The notes under the pieces are model-generated. The model did no database searches and had not been told where the DNA came from. It saw nothing but the letters and a program-made list of their open reading frames with translations. Position numbers and translations under genes: made by a program. Shown piece by piece: positions 63,254 through 64,000 of a stretch of DNA of 64,000 nucleotides; the first letter of the stretch is position 1; every line of letters starts with the position of its first letter. This DNA comes from Colwellia sp. (lineage in GTDB: Bacteria; Pseudomonadota; Gammaproteobacteria; Enterobacterales; Alteromonadaceae): positions 62,001-126,000 of the forward strand of contig JAHDIK010000011.1 of the NCBI GenBank assembly GCA_020630795.1, written 5' to 3'.

Positions 63254-64000
63254 TTTTTCCACCATGGTTGTGTAGGTTCAACACTGTTTATTGATATTAC
63301 CTGACCCATTATCGGTGTTGAAAGCATCACACCTTTTTCAACTGCGGCAGCAGAAATACGATCAAACGGTTCACGCCAGCCATGAAATGCTAGGTCAAAT
63401 GTACCATTATGAATAGGCATTAAGTGCTTACCTTTTAGGTCGATATGCGCTTGAAGGCTTTCTTCAGGCAGCATGTGGATAGTCTCCCAGTTTCGATCAT
63501 AAGCGCCGGTTTCAATCATGGTTAAATCAAACGGGCCATACTTTTCACCAATTTGTTTGAATCCATCAAAATACCCTGAGTCGCCACTAAAATATACGCT
63601 GCTACTTTCCGACTGAATGACATATGACGCCCATAACGTTTCGTCTTTATCAAACAGCCCTCTACCCGAAAAATGTTGGGTAGGTGTCGCGGTAACAGTC
63701 ACGTTATCAAACGAGATAGATTGCCACCAATCGAGCGCCTTAATACTAGCCTTTGATACTCCCCATTTAGCTAAATATTTATCGACACCTAAAGGCACAA
63801 TAAAAGTCTTCACTTTTTTAGCTAAACGTTTAATGGTGTCTTCATCAAGGTGATCATAATGGTCATGGCTAATAATTACACCATCAAGATCAGGTAAATC
63901 ATCTAGTGCAATAGGCGGTTGATGAAAACGTTTTGGCCCGATAAAACTAAACGGTGATGCGCGCTCACTAAACACGGGATCAATCAGCCACTTTTGCCCA
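63250..64000 (-). CDS. MBL-fold metallo-hydrolase, NAPE-PLD-like (cut by window edge)
   Basis: The minus-strand frame is open to the right edge (KWLIDPVFSERASPF continues upstream), so the N-terminus is missing and a GTG inside this stretch is not the real start. The metal motif HDHYDHLD near the edge, YFSGDSGYFDGF, and LMPIHNGTFDLAFHGWREPFDR fit the N-acyl-phosphatidylethanolamine phospholipase D-like/UlaG-like branch of the beta-lactamase fold. It probably hydrolyses a lipid or cyclic phosphate ester. The substrate cannot be read from the sequence. Confidence 0.85.
   Translation of the reverse strand, partial: GQKWLIDPVFSERASPFSFIGPKRFHQPPIALDDLPDLDGVIISHDHYDHLDEDTIKRLAKKVKTFIVPLGVDKYLAKWGVSKASIKALDWWQSISFDNVTVTATPTQHFSGRGLFDKDETLWASYVIQSESSSVYFSGDSGYFDGFKQIGEKYGPFDLTMIETGAYDRNWETIHMLPEESLQAHIDLKGKHLMPIHNGTFDLAFHGWREPFDRISAAAVEKGVMLSTPIMGQVISINSVEPTQPWWKN

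Noticed and set aside
63250-63975. A complete MBL hydrolase starting at a GTG at 63975
   Set aside because: The frame continues upstream to the window edge with family-typical residues (KWLIDPVFSER), so the gene is truncated rather than starting there.

Overview
The window reads as chromosomal DNA of an agar-degrading marine gammaproteobacterium. It is AT-rich, and the housekeeping proteins (PolA, PrlC, Gor, RsmJ, FtnA, ZntB, RimK, HdfR-type LysR) look typical of Alteromonadales, probably Colwelliaceae or Alteromonadaceae. The taxon is inferred from protein character and gene content, not from a marker gene. There are no rRNA or tRNA genes, insertion sequences, CRISPR arrays or prophage genes. 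Both edges cut genes: an ornithine cyclodeaminase at the left and an MBL-fold hydrolase at the right.

Layout. 1-2.6 kb: a citrulline/arginine-type catabolic unit (ornithine cyclodeaminase, CtlX, AGCS symporter). 2.7-12 kb: an M16 lipoprotein peptidase, an SPFH/ribbon-helix-helix pair behind a tandem operator, polA with a candidate small RNA downstream of it, and a long gap upstream of polA carrying two perfect DnaA boxes. 12-15.8 kb: a royal-jelly-type propeller protein and a divergent pair consisting of a FisR-like sigma54 activator and an exported haem/DUF442 fusion protein. 15.8-24.3 kb: glutathione reductase, a 1525-residue propeller/PAS/GGDEF/EAL receptor and oligopeptidase A. 24.4-28.7 kb: an exported PVC-type haem protein plus a TIM-barrel lipoprotein. 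28.9-41 kb: DNA repair, rRNA methylation, MlaC-like and MscS genes, a rimK/aspartoacylase/RimB/mscS operon, zntB, cheW and a chemoreceptor with a PHO box. 41-45.7 kb: a tiny Cys-rich protein, peroxiredoxin, ferritin, a DUF4397 lipoprotein and a YhiN-type flavoprotein. 45.8-61.7 kb: the agar locus. 61.9-64 kb: an archaeal-type ATPase, a CWC protein and the MBL hydrolase.

The agar locus forms a coherent pathway. A lipoprotein GH50 beta-agarase should release neoagaro-oligosaccharides. A cytosolic GH117 enzyme should split neoagarobiose into galactose and 3,6-anhydro-L-galactose (AHG). A sugar-porter MFS protein is the likely carrier. A four-gene operon (enolase-superfamily cycloisomerase, Zn alcohol dehydrogenase, KduD-like SDR, AldA-like aldehyde dehydrogenase) fits the published route from AHG to 2-keto-3-deoxygluconate. 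An IclR regulator, a phytanoyl-CoA-dioxygenase-like protein, an NHL propeller and a 414-residue unknown protein lie inside the locus. A palindrome with core TTGTTAACAA sits in four of its promoter regions, and I propose it as the operator of the local regulon.

Best candidates for new biology: (1) the FisR-like/sigma54/haem-DUF442 unit, with a perfect dyad enhancer and a good -24/-12 element; (2) an unnamed sRNA at the position that spf (Spot 42) occupies in enteric bacteria, with two dyads at its promoter; (3) the TTGTTAACAA agar regulon; (4) the SPFH-RHH pair with its tandem TGATATCA operator; (5) a PhoB-type promoter on a chemoreceptor gene.
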